From the NCBI GenBank assembly GCA_013697785.1, contig JACCWE010000144.1, forward strand, positions 1 to 64,000: a stretch of DNA of 64,000 nucleotides, read 5' to 3'. A program made the translations under genes and the position numbers. The DNA is from Gemmatimonadaceae bacterium. Lineage in GTDB: Bacteria > Gemmatimonadota > Gemmatimonadetes > Gemmatimonadales > Gemmatimonadaceae. Numbering within the stretch: the first letter of the stretch is position 1; each line of letters begins with the position of its first letter. Under the pieces are notes generated by a model. It did no database searches and had not been told where the DNA came from. It worked only from the letters and a program-made list of their open reading frames with translations. Below are positions 9,969 through 18,233 of the stretch, one piece after another.

Positions 9969-11900
9969 CTAGCTCCCGGCGGTCGCGCCGAGCGACGTCA
10001 CCGCACCGCGAAGATCGTTGAGCAGCGCCTCGGAGTTCTCGTGCCCCTCGTACACCACCTCTGCCGCGGCTCTGCGCATCCACTCCTGCTGGTCCGCCGA
10101 GACATCGTTGCGCGTGATCACCACCGTGCGCGTGTTCTCGAAGCGGTTGTCGCCGGAGACGAAGTCCATGATCCGACTGACCTCGCTCTCCGGCATCTCG
10201 ACATCCAGAAAGAGCAGATCGGCCGGCTCCTTCTGCAGCGCGTCGATGCACGCCGCGGCGTTGTCGCACGAGCGCACGCGCACGCCAAGAGAGCGGAGGA
10301 GATCGGAGAGAAGCGTTCGCGCGTCGTAGTCCTCGTCGACGACGAGCGCGCTCTGCATCGTTTTCCTCTCCCGCAACCGCTCGAGCACGTCGATGAGGAC
10401 GCGCCGGTCCACGGGCTTCACCAGATAATCGGTGACGCCGAGCGAGAAGCCGAGCGACCGTTCGGAGACGATCGACATGACGATCACGGGGGTTCGGCAG
10501 AGCTCCGGGTCCGCCTTGATCTCGCGGAGTACCTGCCAGCCGTCCTTCTCGGGCATCATGATGTCGAGCGTTATCGCGAACGGCTTGAGGATGCGGGCAA
10601 GCTCCATTCCGCGATCGCCGTTGAGAGCTCCGACCACACGGAAGTGCGCCGGGGCGAGCGAGTCGCGAAGGAGCGCGATCACCTCGGGATCGTCATCGAT
10701 CGCGACGATGATCGGATCGTTCGAGAGCGCCCCATCGTCTGGAATCGCGCCGGCGTCGCCGACGAGCGCCTCGCCCACAGGACGAATAGGAAAGCGCATG
10801 CAGAAGGCGGTTCCCCGTCCCGTCTCGCTCTCTACCGACACGCTTCCGCCGAGCAGATCGACGGTGCGCTTGACGATCGCGAGGCCGAGCCCGATTCCCT
10901 GGTAGCGGCGCGTCGTCCCCGACTCCACCTGCTGGAAATCGTCGAAGATGACACTGAGAAATTCGGGCGCGATGCCGATTCCGGAATCGCGCACGTACGT
11001 CACGACGCTGTCATCGTCGCCCTCCTCCACGGAGAGCTCGACCTCGCCGCCCTCCGGTGTGAACTTCACGGCATTCGACGCGAGATTCAAAAGCACCTGC
11101 TTGTACTTCGCACGATCGAGACGCATGCGACGCTTGATGCGCCTGCGCACCGAAACGCGCAGATGCTTGTCGCGTGCGAACGAGGCGATCGCATCCTTCA
11201 CTTCCTCGAGTACCGCGCTCGGATCGAATTCGTCGACGCGCAGCTCCGCTCGGCCGGATTCGATCTTCGCGAGGTCGAGCACGTCGTCGATGAGCAGCTG
11301 CAGGTCCTTCGCGCGGCGCACGATCGCCTGCACCGCGCGCTCCTGCTGCTCGCTGACGTTTCCGTACACGCCATCGCGGAGAAGCCCTGCGTAGCCCAGC
11401 ACCGCGTTGAGCGGCGTGCGGAGCTCGTGCGACATGGTCGCGAGGAAGCGAGCTTTCGCCTGACTCGCCTCGACGAGCGCGCGCGCGCGATGCGCGAGCT
11501 GCTCGTTGGCCGCCAGCAGCTCCTGACTCACCCGCGCGTACTCATCCGTCTGCGCCTCGGCGCGCTCGTGCGCGCGGGAGACCGCGTCGCGCTGCTGGTC
11601 GAACTGGATGGGCTGGCCGACGAGCCACCGCGTACTTCCGTCGACAATGACGTAGAATGTGCGTGGCTTGGCGCTCGCCTCGGCGAACGCGAGTTGAACC
11701 ACGGGACTCTCGGGCGCGGTATCACCGAGTATGACGTCGATGGCCGGCTTGGATCCCTCGGCGAGACACTCGGCAAGTCTTTGGTGCTCGAGCGAGCCGC
11801 TCAGGCCGACTTCGCGCTCGAGCGCTCCATTGCTTTCGCGGATCGTTCCATTCTCATCGACCTCGAGTACGGGGAAGGGAAGGCGGGATAGGAAGTGCAC
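9969..11900 (-). CDS. Hybrid sensor histidine kinase with PAS and two receiver domains
   Basis: Signalling protein of 643 aa with no membrane segment, so probably a soluble sensor. Order: PAS-like domain (~1-95, 'FPVLEVDENGTIRESN'), coiled coil (~105-155), HisKA with the phospho-His box 'ATMSHELRTPLNAVLGY' (~160-176), HATPase_c with N box 'NLASNAVKFTPEG', G1 'DSGIGI' and G2 'GIGLGLAIVK'. Then come two receiver domains. The first has the acidic pair 'IDDDPE' and acceptor Asp in 'LDIMMPEKDG'. The second is more divergent ('VVDEDYDARTL', 'FLDVEMPESE'). It starts at GTG 11900 without a clear ribosome-binding site and diverges from the M61 peptidase gene. The signal and output are unknown. Confidence 0.9.
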   Translation of the reverse strand: MHFLSRLPFPVLEVDENGTIRESNGALEREVGLSGSLEHQRLAECLAEGSKPAIDVILGDTAPESPVVQLAFAEASAKPRTFYVIVDGSTRWLVGQPIQFDQQRDAVSRAHERAEAQTDEYARVSQELLAANEQLAHRARALVEASQAKARFLATMSHELRTPLNAVLGYAGLLRDGVYGNVSEQQERAVQAIVRRAKDLQLLIDDVLDLAKIESGRAELRVDEFDPSAVLEEVKDAIASFARDKHLRVSVRRRIKRRMRLDRAKYKQVLLNLASNAVKFTPEGGEVELSVEEGDDDSVVTYVRDSGIGIAPEFLSVIFDDFQQVESGTTRRYQGIGLGLAIVKRTVDLLGGSVSVESETGRGTAFCMRFPIRPVGEALVGDAGAIPDDGALSNDPIIVAIDDDPEVIALLRDSLAPAHFRVVGALNGDRGMELARILKPFAITLDIMMPEKDGWQVLREIKADPELCRTPVIVMSIVSERSLGFSLGVTDYLVKPVDRRVLIDVLERLRERKTMQSALVVDEDYDARTLLSDLLRSLGVRVRSCDNAAACIDALQKEPADLLFLDVEMPESEVSRIMDFVSGDNRFENTRTVVITRNDVSADQQEWMRRAAAEVVYEGHENSEALLNDLRGAVTSLGATAGS

Positions 11901-12062
11901 AGTGTCGCCAATGGCTCGGTTGAAATCGCGTATCTTGTTGCGAAATATGGAGTTCGCTCAATATCTGCTTCAATGCAAATCATGAGCCCACATCGCATGA
12001 AAAAACGATGGGCTGGCGTTAGCTTGCCCGCACCAGAAGCTGGCATTTTATTGCGAGTCCGG

Positions 12063-13868
12063 ATGAAACGAGCGCTGCTGTTAATGGTGTCTTTCGCGGG
12101 CGCCGCAACTGCCTCGCCCGCCCAGAGCGGTCCCGCCGCTTCGGCGCCTATCTCGGCTGTCGGATACCGCATCGCGATCGACAGCGCGGATGCGGCGCAG
12201 AGGCGAATTCGCGTTGCGATGACGTTCACGGTGGCGTCGGCTGAACCGGTGCTGCTGTCGCTGCCGGCGTGGACGCCGGGGTCCTATGAGCTGAGCTACT
12301 GGGCGAAATACGTCTCGGCGTTCACGGCGACCGGCGGCGGCCAGCCACTCGCGTGGGACAAGGCCGACTACCAGACGTGGCGCGTTCGTCCCGCGGGTGC
12401 GGGAGCGATCTCGATCTCGTTCGAGTACCGAAATGACTCGCTCGACAACTCGAACTCATGGAGCCAGCCGGACTTCGCGCTCCTCAACGGCGCGAATCTC
12501 TTTCCATATGCGGCGGGACGACCGCTCGACTTCCCGAGCACCGTCGACCTCAGCGTTCCCTCGGGATGGCGCGTTGCGACGGGGATGACTTCCACCGGTC
12601 GCAACACCTTTACCGCGCCCAACTATCACGATCTGGCCGACATGCCGATCGTCGCCGGCCGTTTCGATTTCGACAGCACTCGCGCGGGCGACGGGTGGGT
12701 GCGCTTCGCAAGCTACCCCGCCGCGGTCGAGAGCGCGCCGCGGCGATCGGCGACGCTCGGCGATCTTGCGAAGATCATCGGCGTCGAGTCGGCGGTATTC
12801 GGCGAGACGCCGTGGAAGACATACACCGTAATGCAGATCGCCGACTCGGCATTCGCCGCGATCGTCGGACTCGAGCATCAGAATTCGCACGTCGATCTCA
12901 CGAGCGTGTTCGCCATCGGAAGCCCGGTGCTCACCTCCGTGTACGCACACGAGATCTTCCACGCGTGGAATGTGAAGCGCCTTCGACCTTCGGATATGTG
13001 GCCCTACCAGTACGCGCACGAGCAGCCGACGACGTGGCTCTGGGTGAGCGAAGGAGTTACCGACTACTACGCTGACCTCGCGCTCGTGCGCAGCGGCGTG
13101 AGCGATAGCGCAGCGTTCTTCGCGACGACGGCCGGGAAAATCGGCGAGGTCGCCGCGCTCCCCGCGTTCGGGCTCGATGACGCATCCCTCTCGGCGTGGA
13201 TCCATCCTACCGATGGAACGGCGGACGCCTACTATCCGAAAGGCTCTCTCGCGGGACTCATGCTCGACATCATGATCCGTGATGCGAGCGACAACCACCG
13301 TTCGCTCGACGACGTGATGCGCGGGCTCTATCGCGACGCGTACAAGGTGGGGAAGGGATTCACGGGTGACCAGTGGTGGAAGGCGGTCGAGAGCGCGGCC
13401 GGTGGCAAGTCGTTCTCGGATTTCAACGCGCGCTACGTGGACGGACGCGATCCATATCCGTGGTCAAGCGTGCTACCACTCGCGGGGATGCAGCTGCTCG
13501 CCGATTCCACGCGCGTTCCAGTGCTCGGTGTCACGATGGGGCAGGACGACAACGGGACGCGCGTCAAGGCTGTCGCGCCGGGATCGACGGCGGAGCAGGC
13601 GGGCGTGCAGCCGGGCGATGATCTCGTGCGAGTCGGCGACTTCGCGGTCGATGCGCCGGCGCTCGCGCAGCAGCTCCGCGCGCGCTACGGCGATGCGAAG
13701 AGCGCCATGATTCCGATCACCGTGATGCGCGGCGGGAGGCAGCTGTCACTCGTCGCGCCGCTGCTGTTCACCTGGCTGCGGCAGCTTCGTCTCGCGCCGC
13801 TTCCGGGCGCATCGCCCAAGGCCGTGCGAGTACGCAGCGGAATCCTGCACGGCACGACCGCGAAGTAG
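12063..13868 (+). CDS. Secreted M61-family glycyl aminopeptidase-like peptidase with PDZ domain
   Basis: Exported metallopeptidase of 601 aa. ATG at 12063 gives a clean signal peptide (lysine/arginine, hydrophobic core 'ALLLMVSFAGAATA', then 'SPAQS'); the open frame upstream looks non-coding. An N-terminal beta domain is followed by the zinc site H296-E-I-F-H300 in 'YAHEIFHAWNVKRLRP', with the third ligand expected in 'WVSEGVTDYYADL' about 30 residues later. A PDZ domain (~490-575) includes 'LGVTMGQDDNGTRVKAVAPG' and 'GVQPGDDLVRVGD'. This is the standard M61 layout; the family cleaves N-terminal Gly or Ala. It is transcribed divergently from the hybrid kinase. Confidence 0.9.
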   Translation: MKRALLLMVSFAGAATASPAQSGPAASAPISAVGYRIAIDSADAAQRRIRVAMTFTVASAEPVLLSLPAWTPGSYELSYWAKYVSAFTATGGGQPLAWDKADYQTWRVRPAGAGAISISFEYRNDSLDNSNSWSQPDFALLNGANLFPYAAGRPLDFPSTVDLSVPSGWRVATGMTSTGRNTFTAPNYHDLADMPIVAGRFDFDSTRAGDGWVRFASYPAAVESAPRRSATLGDLAKIIGVESAVFGETPWKTYTVMQIADSAFAAIVGLEHQNSHVDLTSVFAIGSPVLTSVYAHEIFHAWNVKRLRPSDMWPYQYAHEQPTTWLWVSEGVTDYYADLALVRSGVSDSAAFFATTAGKIGEVAALPAFGLDDASLSAWIHPTDGTADAYYPKGSLAGLMLDIMIRDASDNHRSLDDVMRGLYRDAYKVGKGFTGDQWWKAVESAAGGKSFSDFNARYVDGRDPYPWSSVLPLAGMQLLADSTRVPVLGVTMGQDDNGTRVKAVAPGSTAEQAGVQPGDDLVRVGDFAVDAPALAQQLRARYGDAKSAMIPITVMRGGRQLSLVAPLLFTWLRQLRLAPLPGASPKAVRVRSGILHGTTAK

Positions 13869-13923
13869 CGTCGCTCGGCGGGAGCGGCGGCATTGATCGC
13901 AGCGGAGACGCGAGCCAGCCTGG

Positions 13924-14850
13924 CTACGCGGGTTCCTGCGTCGGCAACTCCCGCATAATCGTCGCGAGCTGCGCCTCCCATTCGGGCATTCGGATTCCGA
14001 GCGCCCGTTCGAGCTTGCCCGGATCGAGGCGAGAGTTCGCCGGTCGGCGGGCGGCAGTGGGATATTCTGCCGTTGTGATCGCGCGAATGTGCCGGACCGT
14101 CTGGCACTCGCGCCGAGGATCGCGCGAGAGGATGGCCTTGGTCAGATCGTACCAGCTCGCGACCCCTCTCGCCGTCACGTTGTAGACGCCGCTCAGCCGT
14201 GAGGGAAAGCGAAGGCCCGTCGGGCCGTTTCCATACCCGAGAAGCTGCGCAGTGACATCGGCGATCAATCGGGCGGGCGTAGGAGCCCCGAACTGGTCGG
14301 CGACCACGGCCAGTTCGGTGCGCTCGTGCGCGAGACGCAGCATCGTGCGCAGGAAGTTGCGACCCCGCGCCGCGTACACCCAACTCGTTCGCAGCACGAG
14401 ATAGGGGACACCGGCGCCGATCACCGCCTGGTCTCCCGCTAGCTTGCTGCTGCCATACACTCCGAGCGGAGCCGGCGCATCGTCTTCGAGGTACGCGGTC
14501 GTCTTCGTGCCGTCGAAGACGTAGTCGGTCGAGAAGTGCACCATCGCCGCCCCCGCGCGCGCCGCGGACTCGGCGAGTACGCGCGGCGCGGTGGCGTTGA
14601 TCGCGAAGGCGGCGTCTCGCTCGGATTCGGCCACGTCCACCGCGGTGTAGGCGGCCGCATTCACGATCACCGCGGGCGCCACCGCCTCGACGATCTCGGC
14701 GATGCGCTCATGCCGGGCCAGGTCGAGATCAGAGCGGCACAGTGCGACGACGTGTCCGAGGGGAGCGAGGCTGCGACGCAGCTCAAATCCCACCTGGCCG
14801 GCGGCACCGGTGAGCAGGATAGTCGGCGGCCGTATGTCCGGGTCGCTCAC
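13924..14850 (-). CDS. rfbD: dTDP-4-dehydrorhamnose reductase
   Basis: Last enzyme of dTDP-L-rhamnose synthesis, 308 aa. It reduces dTDP-4-keto-rhamnose with NAD(P)H. The N-terminal Rossmann motif is '[18 protein letters not shown]', the active site is 'TDYVFDG' followed by '[12 protein letters not shown]' (Tyr-x3-Lys), and '[20 protein letters not shown]' is diagnostic. I chose GTG at 14850 because it overlaps (GTGA) the stop of the rfbC fragment just upstream on the same strand, which shows that rfbC and rfbD were a coupled pair. The ORF upstream to 15018 is a shadow of rfbC. The gene itself seems intact, but its upstream partner is broken, so its promoter may be lost. Confidence 0.92.
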   Translation of the reverse strand: MSDPDIRPPTILLTGAAGQVGFELRRSLAPLGHVVALCRSDLDLARHERIAEIVEAVAPAVIVNAAAYTAVDVAESERDAAFAINATAPRVLAESAARAGAAMVHFSTDYVFDGTKTTAYLEDDAPAPLGVYGSSKLAGDQAVIGAGVPYLVLRTSWVYAARGRNFLRTMLRLAHERTELAVVADQFGAPTPARLIADVTAQLLGYGNGPTGLRFPSRLSGVYNVTARGVASWYDLTKAILSRDPRRECQTVRHIRAITTAEYPTAARRPANSRLDPGKLERALGIRMPEWEAQLATIMRELPTQEPA

Positions 14851-15027
14851 GGGGACGCTTCGAAGCGCGGCAGGCGCTGGAGCGGAATCTGCTCGAGCGA
14901 CGGCGCGCTGGCGTCGCGCGCCGAGAGCACTGGTTTTCCGACTGGCCACACGATGCGAATCGCGGGGTCGTCCCACCTCACGCACAGCTCGTCGCTCGGA
15001 CTGTAAAGCGAAGTGCATTTGTACATG
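14847..15027 (-). pseudogene. rfbC: C-terminal fragment of dTDP-4-dehydrorhamnose 3,5-epimerase (rfbC), separated from its N-terminus
   Basis: On the minus strand from about 15027 to the stop at 14847-14849 the sequence encodes ~60 residues that match the end of RfbC: '[20 protein letters not shown]', then a segment with 'WPV' and 'LSARD', ending in 'LPRFEASP'. The preceding in-frame codons ('HRHEGVRVI') do not match RfbC. The missing N-terminal part lies on the opposite strand at 16312-16689 and ends exactly where this piece should begin ('FLVLSDSA' then a gap of about two residues then 'MYKC'). The fragment still overlaps rfbD by GTGA. There is no start codon of its own, so it is unlikely to make a protein. 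Confidence 0.85.
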
Positions 15028-15431
15028 ATCACGCGGACGCCCTCGTGACGGTGCTCGAGCAAGGCCAACCCGGTGAGACGTACTGCATAGGCGGCAACAA
15101 CGAGCGGCGGAACATCGATGTCGTCAAAGCGATCTGCGCGATCATGGACGATATGGCGCCACGCGCGGAGGGACCGCACGAGGAGCTGATCACGTTCGTG
15201 CCGGATCGACCCGGCCACGACCTCCGCTACGCGATCGACTCTAACAAGATCACGCGTGAGCTGGGCTGGGCTCCGCGCGAGACGTTCGAGAGCGGGCTGC
15301 GCGCGACGGTTCGCTGGTACCTCGAGCACCGAGAATGGCGGGAGCGCGTTCGGTCGGGCGCGTATCGGGGCGAGCGCCTTGGACTCGGCGTCGGTGGAGG
15401 GGCGACGGCGCCCACCCTGGCGTCGGCATGA
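15018..15431 (+). pseudogene. rfbB: C-terminal third of dTDP-glucose 4,6-dehydratase (rfbB), 5' end missing
   Basis: From about 15018 the plus strand encodes a typical RfbB C-terminus: '[20 protein letters not shown]', '[16 protein letters not shown]', '[19 protein letters not shown]', '[18 protein letters not shown]' and '[17 protein letters not shown]'. The roughly 220 N-terminal residues with the NAD-binding GxxGxxG and the Tyr-x3-Lys active site are absent. Upstream bases belong to the rfbC fragment on the other strand. Any product (GTG 15045, 128 aa) could not be active. The stop overlaps the rfbA start (ATGA), so rfbB-rfbA coupling is old. Full-length RfbB is about 350 aa. Confidence 0.88.
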
Positions 15432-16315
15432 CAGCGTGCAAGGGGATCATCCTCGCAGGCGGATCGGGGACGCGGCTGTACCCGATCACGCGGGTGCTGA
15501 GCAAGCAGCTCCTGCCGGTATACGACAAGCCGATGATCTACTATCCGCTGTCGGTTCTGATGCTCGCGGGCATCCGGGACGTGCTGGTCATCTCCACGCC
15601 GTCGGATCTGCCACGCTTCGAGCAGCTGCTCGGTGACGGATCCGAATGGGGGATGTGCTTCCAGTACGCGGTGCAGCCCGCGCCCGAGGGGCTGGCACAG
15701 GCATTCATTCTCGGACGACATTTCGTGGGCCGCGACAGCTCCGCACTCGCGCTCGGAGACAACATCTTCTACGGGCATGGCCTCAGCCAGATCGTACAGG
15801 ACGCAGCAGCACAGACGGAGGGCGCGACGATCTTCGGCTACTGGGTCCGCGATCCAGGACGATACGGCGTGGCCGAGTTGGGGGCGGACGGCCGAGTGGC
15901 GAGCATCGAGGAGAATCCGGCGCATCCGCGTTCGAATTACGCGGTCACGGGTCTCTACTTCTACGACAACGACGTCCTCGACATCGCCGCGAGCCTGCAG
16001 CCCTCTGCGCGCGGAGAGCTGGAGATCACCGACGTGAACCGCACGTATCTCGAGCGCGGCCAGCTACGAATGTGCGTTCTTGGTCGAGGCATGGCCTGGC
16101 TCGACACGGGCACGCACGAGTCGCTGCAGGAAGCTTCGAACTTCATCGAGACGATCGAGAAGCGACAGGGGCTGAAGGTGTCGTGCCCGGAGGAGGTCGC
16201 ATTCCGAATGGGCTTCATCGACGCGGAGCAGGTGAGACGTCTGGCGGCGCCGCTTGGGACGAGCGCCTATGGTGCGTACCTTCTGGATCTCGTCGATCGA
16301 GCGGACCACCTGTGA
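15428..16315 (+). CDS. rfbA: Glucose-1-phosphate thymidylyltransferase
   Basis: First enzyme of dTDP-rhamnose synthesis: glucose-1-phosphate + dTTP to dTDP-glucose. It has 295 aa, the usual length, and all main motifs: '[16 protein letters not shown]' nucleotide-binding loop (~6-21), '[18 protein letters not shown]', 'ALGDNIFYG' metal-binding Asp, '[14 protein letters not shown]' and '[15 protein letters not shown]'. ATG at 15428 overlaps the rfbB stop (ATGA) and the downstream rfbC GTG overlaps its own stop (GTGA), so it sits in a formerly continuous rfbB-A-C-D operon. The gene is intact but is inverted relative to rfbD. Confidence 0.93.
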   Translation: MTACKGIILAGGSGTRLYPITRVLSKQLLPVYDKPMIYYPLSVLMLAGIRDVLVISTPSDLPRFEQLLGDGSEWGMCFQYAVQPAPEGLAQAFILGRHFVGRDSSALALGDNIFYGHGLSQIVQDAAAQTEGATIFGYWVRDPGRYGVAELGADGRVASIEENPAHPRSNYAVTGLYFYDNDVLDIAASLQPSARGELEITDVNRTYLERGQLRMCVLGRGMAWLDTGTHESLQEASNFIETIEKRQGLKVSCPEEVAFRMGFIDAEQVRRLAAPLGTSAYGAYLLDLVDRADHL

Positions 16316-16839
16316 ACGTCGTCGCGGGATCGCTGCCGGGCGTACTGATCTTCGAGCCACCCAGCTTTCCGGACACGCGCGGCATGTTCCGAGAGCTGTA
16401 CCGCGCACCGCGCTATGCCGACGCCGGACTCACGGAGCCGTTCGTTCAGGACAATCTGTCTCGGTCGGTGCGGCACACGCTGCGCGGCCTGCACCTGCAA
16501 AACCCGGGGGCACACGGCAAGCTCGTGATGGTGCTCGAGGGCGCGGTGTACGACGTCGCGGTGGACGTCCGGCGTGAATCGCCAACGTTCGCCTGCTGGG
16601 AAGGGTTCGAGCTGAACGCGGAGAATGGTCGACAGGCCTACCTGCCGCCAGGATTCGCGCACGGCTTTCTCGTCCTGAGCGACAGCGCACTCGGTGGCGC
16701 CCGCGGCACGCGCCGTGGCGAGGCAGTCGCGCAGATAGCCGACGGTGTTGTAGTTGACGATCGCGACGGCGATCCGCGTCATGGCTTCGACGTTGGGAGA
16801 GAGCAGACGCTGGCGCGTCCGGCGAGCACGCTGTCGTAG
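16312..16839 (+). pseudogene. rfbC: N-terminal part of dTDP-4-dehydrorhamnose 3,5-epimerase (rfbC), broken at about 16689
   Basis: GTG at 16312 overlaps the rfbA stop. Codons up to about 16689 encode RfbC through its active-site region: 'FPDTRGMFRELYRAPRYADA', 'FVQDNLSRSVRHTLRGLHLQ', 'GKLVMVLEGAVYDVAVDVRR' and 'AYLPPGFAHGFLVLSDSA'. After that the frame runs on to 16839 with arginine-rich sequence unlike RfbC, because it is now reading antisense through a glycosyltransferase gene. The real C-terminus is on the minus strand at 14847-15027. RfbC uses both parts for its cupin barrel and dimer, so a functional epimerase from this locus is unlikely. Confidence 0.85.
16690..16782 (-). pseudogene. 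N-terminal fragment (~31 codons) of a family 2 glycosyltransferase
   Basis: On the minus strand ATG at 16782 opens 'MTRIAVAIVNYNTVGYLRDC' and continues to '...GATE', the standard start of GT-A fold family 2 glycosyltransferases ('VAIVNYNT'). The expected next element, a 'VVVDNAS' strand with the DxD region, is absent because the sequence switches at about 16690 to antisense rfbC. Its start overlaps the stop of the upstream glycosyltransferase (ATGA), so it was the next gene of that operon. It must be non-functional here. Confidence 0.75.
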
Positions 16840-18047
16840 GCGGCGAGCAGCTTGCGCGCGAACGCGGCCCGCGAGAAGTCGCGCGCCGCACGGGCACTTG
16901 CTTCCAGCGCTCGCCCGGCGAATGCAGCCGGATCGTTGAGGACTGCGCCAAGTGCCTCTCCCAGCGCCCCGGGAGTGGCCGCGCACAGCAGCGCGCTCGT
17001 CTGGTCGAGCACCTGCGTGTGGGTGTCGCGATCCGTGGCGACGATGGGCCGCCCCGACGCCATGTATGCGAAGATCTTGAGCGGGGTGTTGTCACCTTCG
17101 CTTCGGGGTGAGACGAGGACGTCGGCCAACGCCGTGAACGCCGACATGCTCTCGAGCGGTTGCCGGCCGGCGAAGCGTACGAAATCGCCGAGGCCGCACT
17201 GCGCGAGCGCCGACCGCGCACTGGCGATCTCGGCCGCCGTGCCGCCGACGAGCAGCACGCGCGCGGAGGGAGCGAGCGCGGCGAGGGTCGGCAGTGCGCC
17301 GAAGAGCAGATCGAGCCCCTGATAGGGCGCGAAATTGCCGGTGTAGACGACGAGTGGCGCGCCATCGGGATTCCATTGGCGGCGCAGCGCCGCCACGCTG
17401 GCGGCGTCGGCGGGACGATCCGTCCCTTCGGGGGGGCAGTCCTCGATCTGCGCGACCGGCACGTCCGGGGCGCGGGCTGCCACCATCTCCGTGAGGGCGC
17501 GGCACACCGTGATGACCAGCCGGGCGCGGCGCAGGGCGGCACGCTCGGCCACTCGCACCAGCGACACCGCGCCGGGAACGTGGCGGAGTCCACGGTCAGC
17601 GAGTTGCTCGGAGAGGCACGAATCCACGTCGCCGATCACCGGGATGCCGCGCGCGAGGGCGAGCGGCATGGCGAAGAAGATCGACTCCTCCACGGCATGC
17701 ACGACGTCGAACCGCTGTTTCGCGAGCAGGCGTGTCACGAGCGCCGCGAGCGCGGCGTCGTGCGCGATCTTGCGCAGCGAGAAGCCGATCGGCACCTCGT
17801 CGGCCCCCGGAATGCGAGCGGCCCGATGGTAAGTGAGTCCGGGAACCGGCACCGTTTCGCCCACGGCGAACGTCGCCAGGTGGACCTCGTGGCCGGCAGC
17901 ACAGAGCGTCTGCACCATGGCCAGCACATTCAGGGGCGTTCCCCGCGATTCAAAGAACGGCTGCGGGGCCACGAGCAGGATTCGCGCGGACCGCGCGGAG
18001 CCCGGCGTAGCCCGGAGACAGGACTCATCGATCGCGGTTGCCGGCAT
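16779..18047 (-). CDS. Glycosyltransferase family 4 (GT-B) protein
   Basis: Sugar transferase of 422 aa. The N-terminal domain has 'ILLVAPQPFFESRGTPLNVL', with the early Gly-rich acceptor loop. The C-terminal Rossmann domain has 'PLVVYTGNFAPYQGLDLLF', a lysine/glutamate-type donor site in 'PRSEGDNTPLKIFAYMASGR' and 'IVATDRDTHTQVLD'. There is no membrane segment apart from a hydrophobic N-terminal strand. It is followed by the broken GT2 gene and lies next to the rhamnose genes, so it probably adds a sugar to a surface polysaccharide; the specific donor is unknown. The start is uncertain: ATG at 18047 leaves ~20 unstructured residues ahead of the fold. Confidence 0.85.
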   Translation of the reverse strand: MPATAIDESCLRATPGSARSARILLVAPQPFFESRGTPLNVLAMVQTLCAAGHEVHLATFAVGETVPVPGLTYHRAARIPGADEVPIGFSLRKIAHDAALAALVTRLLAKQRFDVVHAVEESIFFAMPLALARGIPVIGDVDSCLSEQLADRGLRHVPGAVSLVRVAERAALRRARLVITVCRALTEMVAARAPDVPVAQIEDCPPEGTDRPADAASVAALRRQWNPDGAPLVVYTGNFAPYQGLDLLFGALPTLAALAPSARVLLVGGTAAEIASARSALAQCGLGDFVRFAGRQPLESMSAFTALADVLVSPRSEGDNTPLKIFAYMASGRPIVATDRDTHTQVLDQTSALLCAATPGALGEALGAVLNDPAAFAGRALEASARAARDFSRAAFARKLLAAYDSVLAGRASVCSLPTSKP

Positions 18048-18233
18048 GCAGACGAAGACAGGGTGGAGACGCAGGGACTGCGGCGCGAGGGGAACGCCGC
18101 GTTTACGGCGAATGCTGCCGCACGCCGGTCATCCGCGTCTTGCCGGGTTGGATTGGAAATTTTCGTGCCCGCGTCGATCCCAGCGCGGCCCACGGGACAT
18201 AGGCCTCACTATCCCCAGCGTCGGACAGTCCCA

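Noticed and set aside
14851..15018. A 56-residue N-terminal extension of RfbD
   Set aside because: The same bases encode the conserved RfbC C-terminus in another minus-strand frame, and the GTGA overlap fixes the rfbD start.
15018..16689. A phase-variable invertible DNA switch
   Set aside because: No recombinase gene and no long inverted repeats flank the segment; only about 10 bp of inverted identity at one end, and reversal would not restore rfbB or the GT2 gene.
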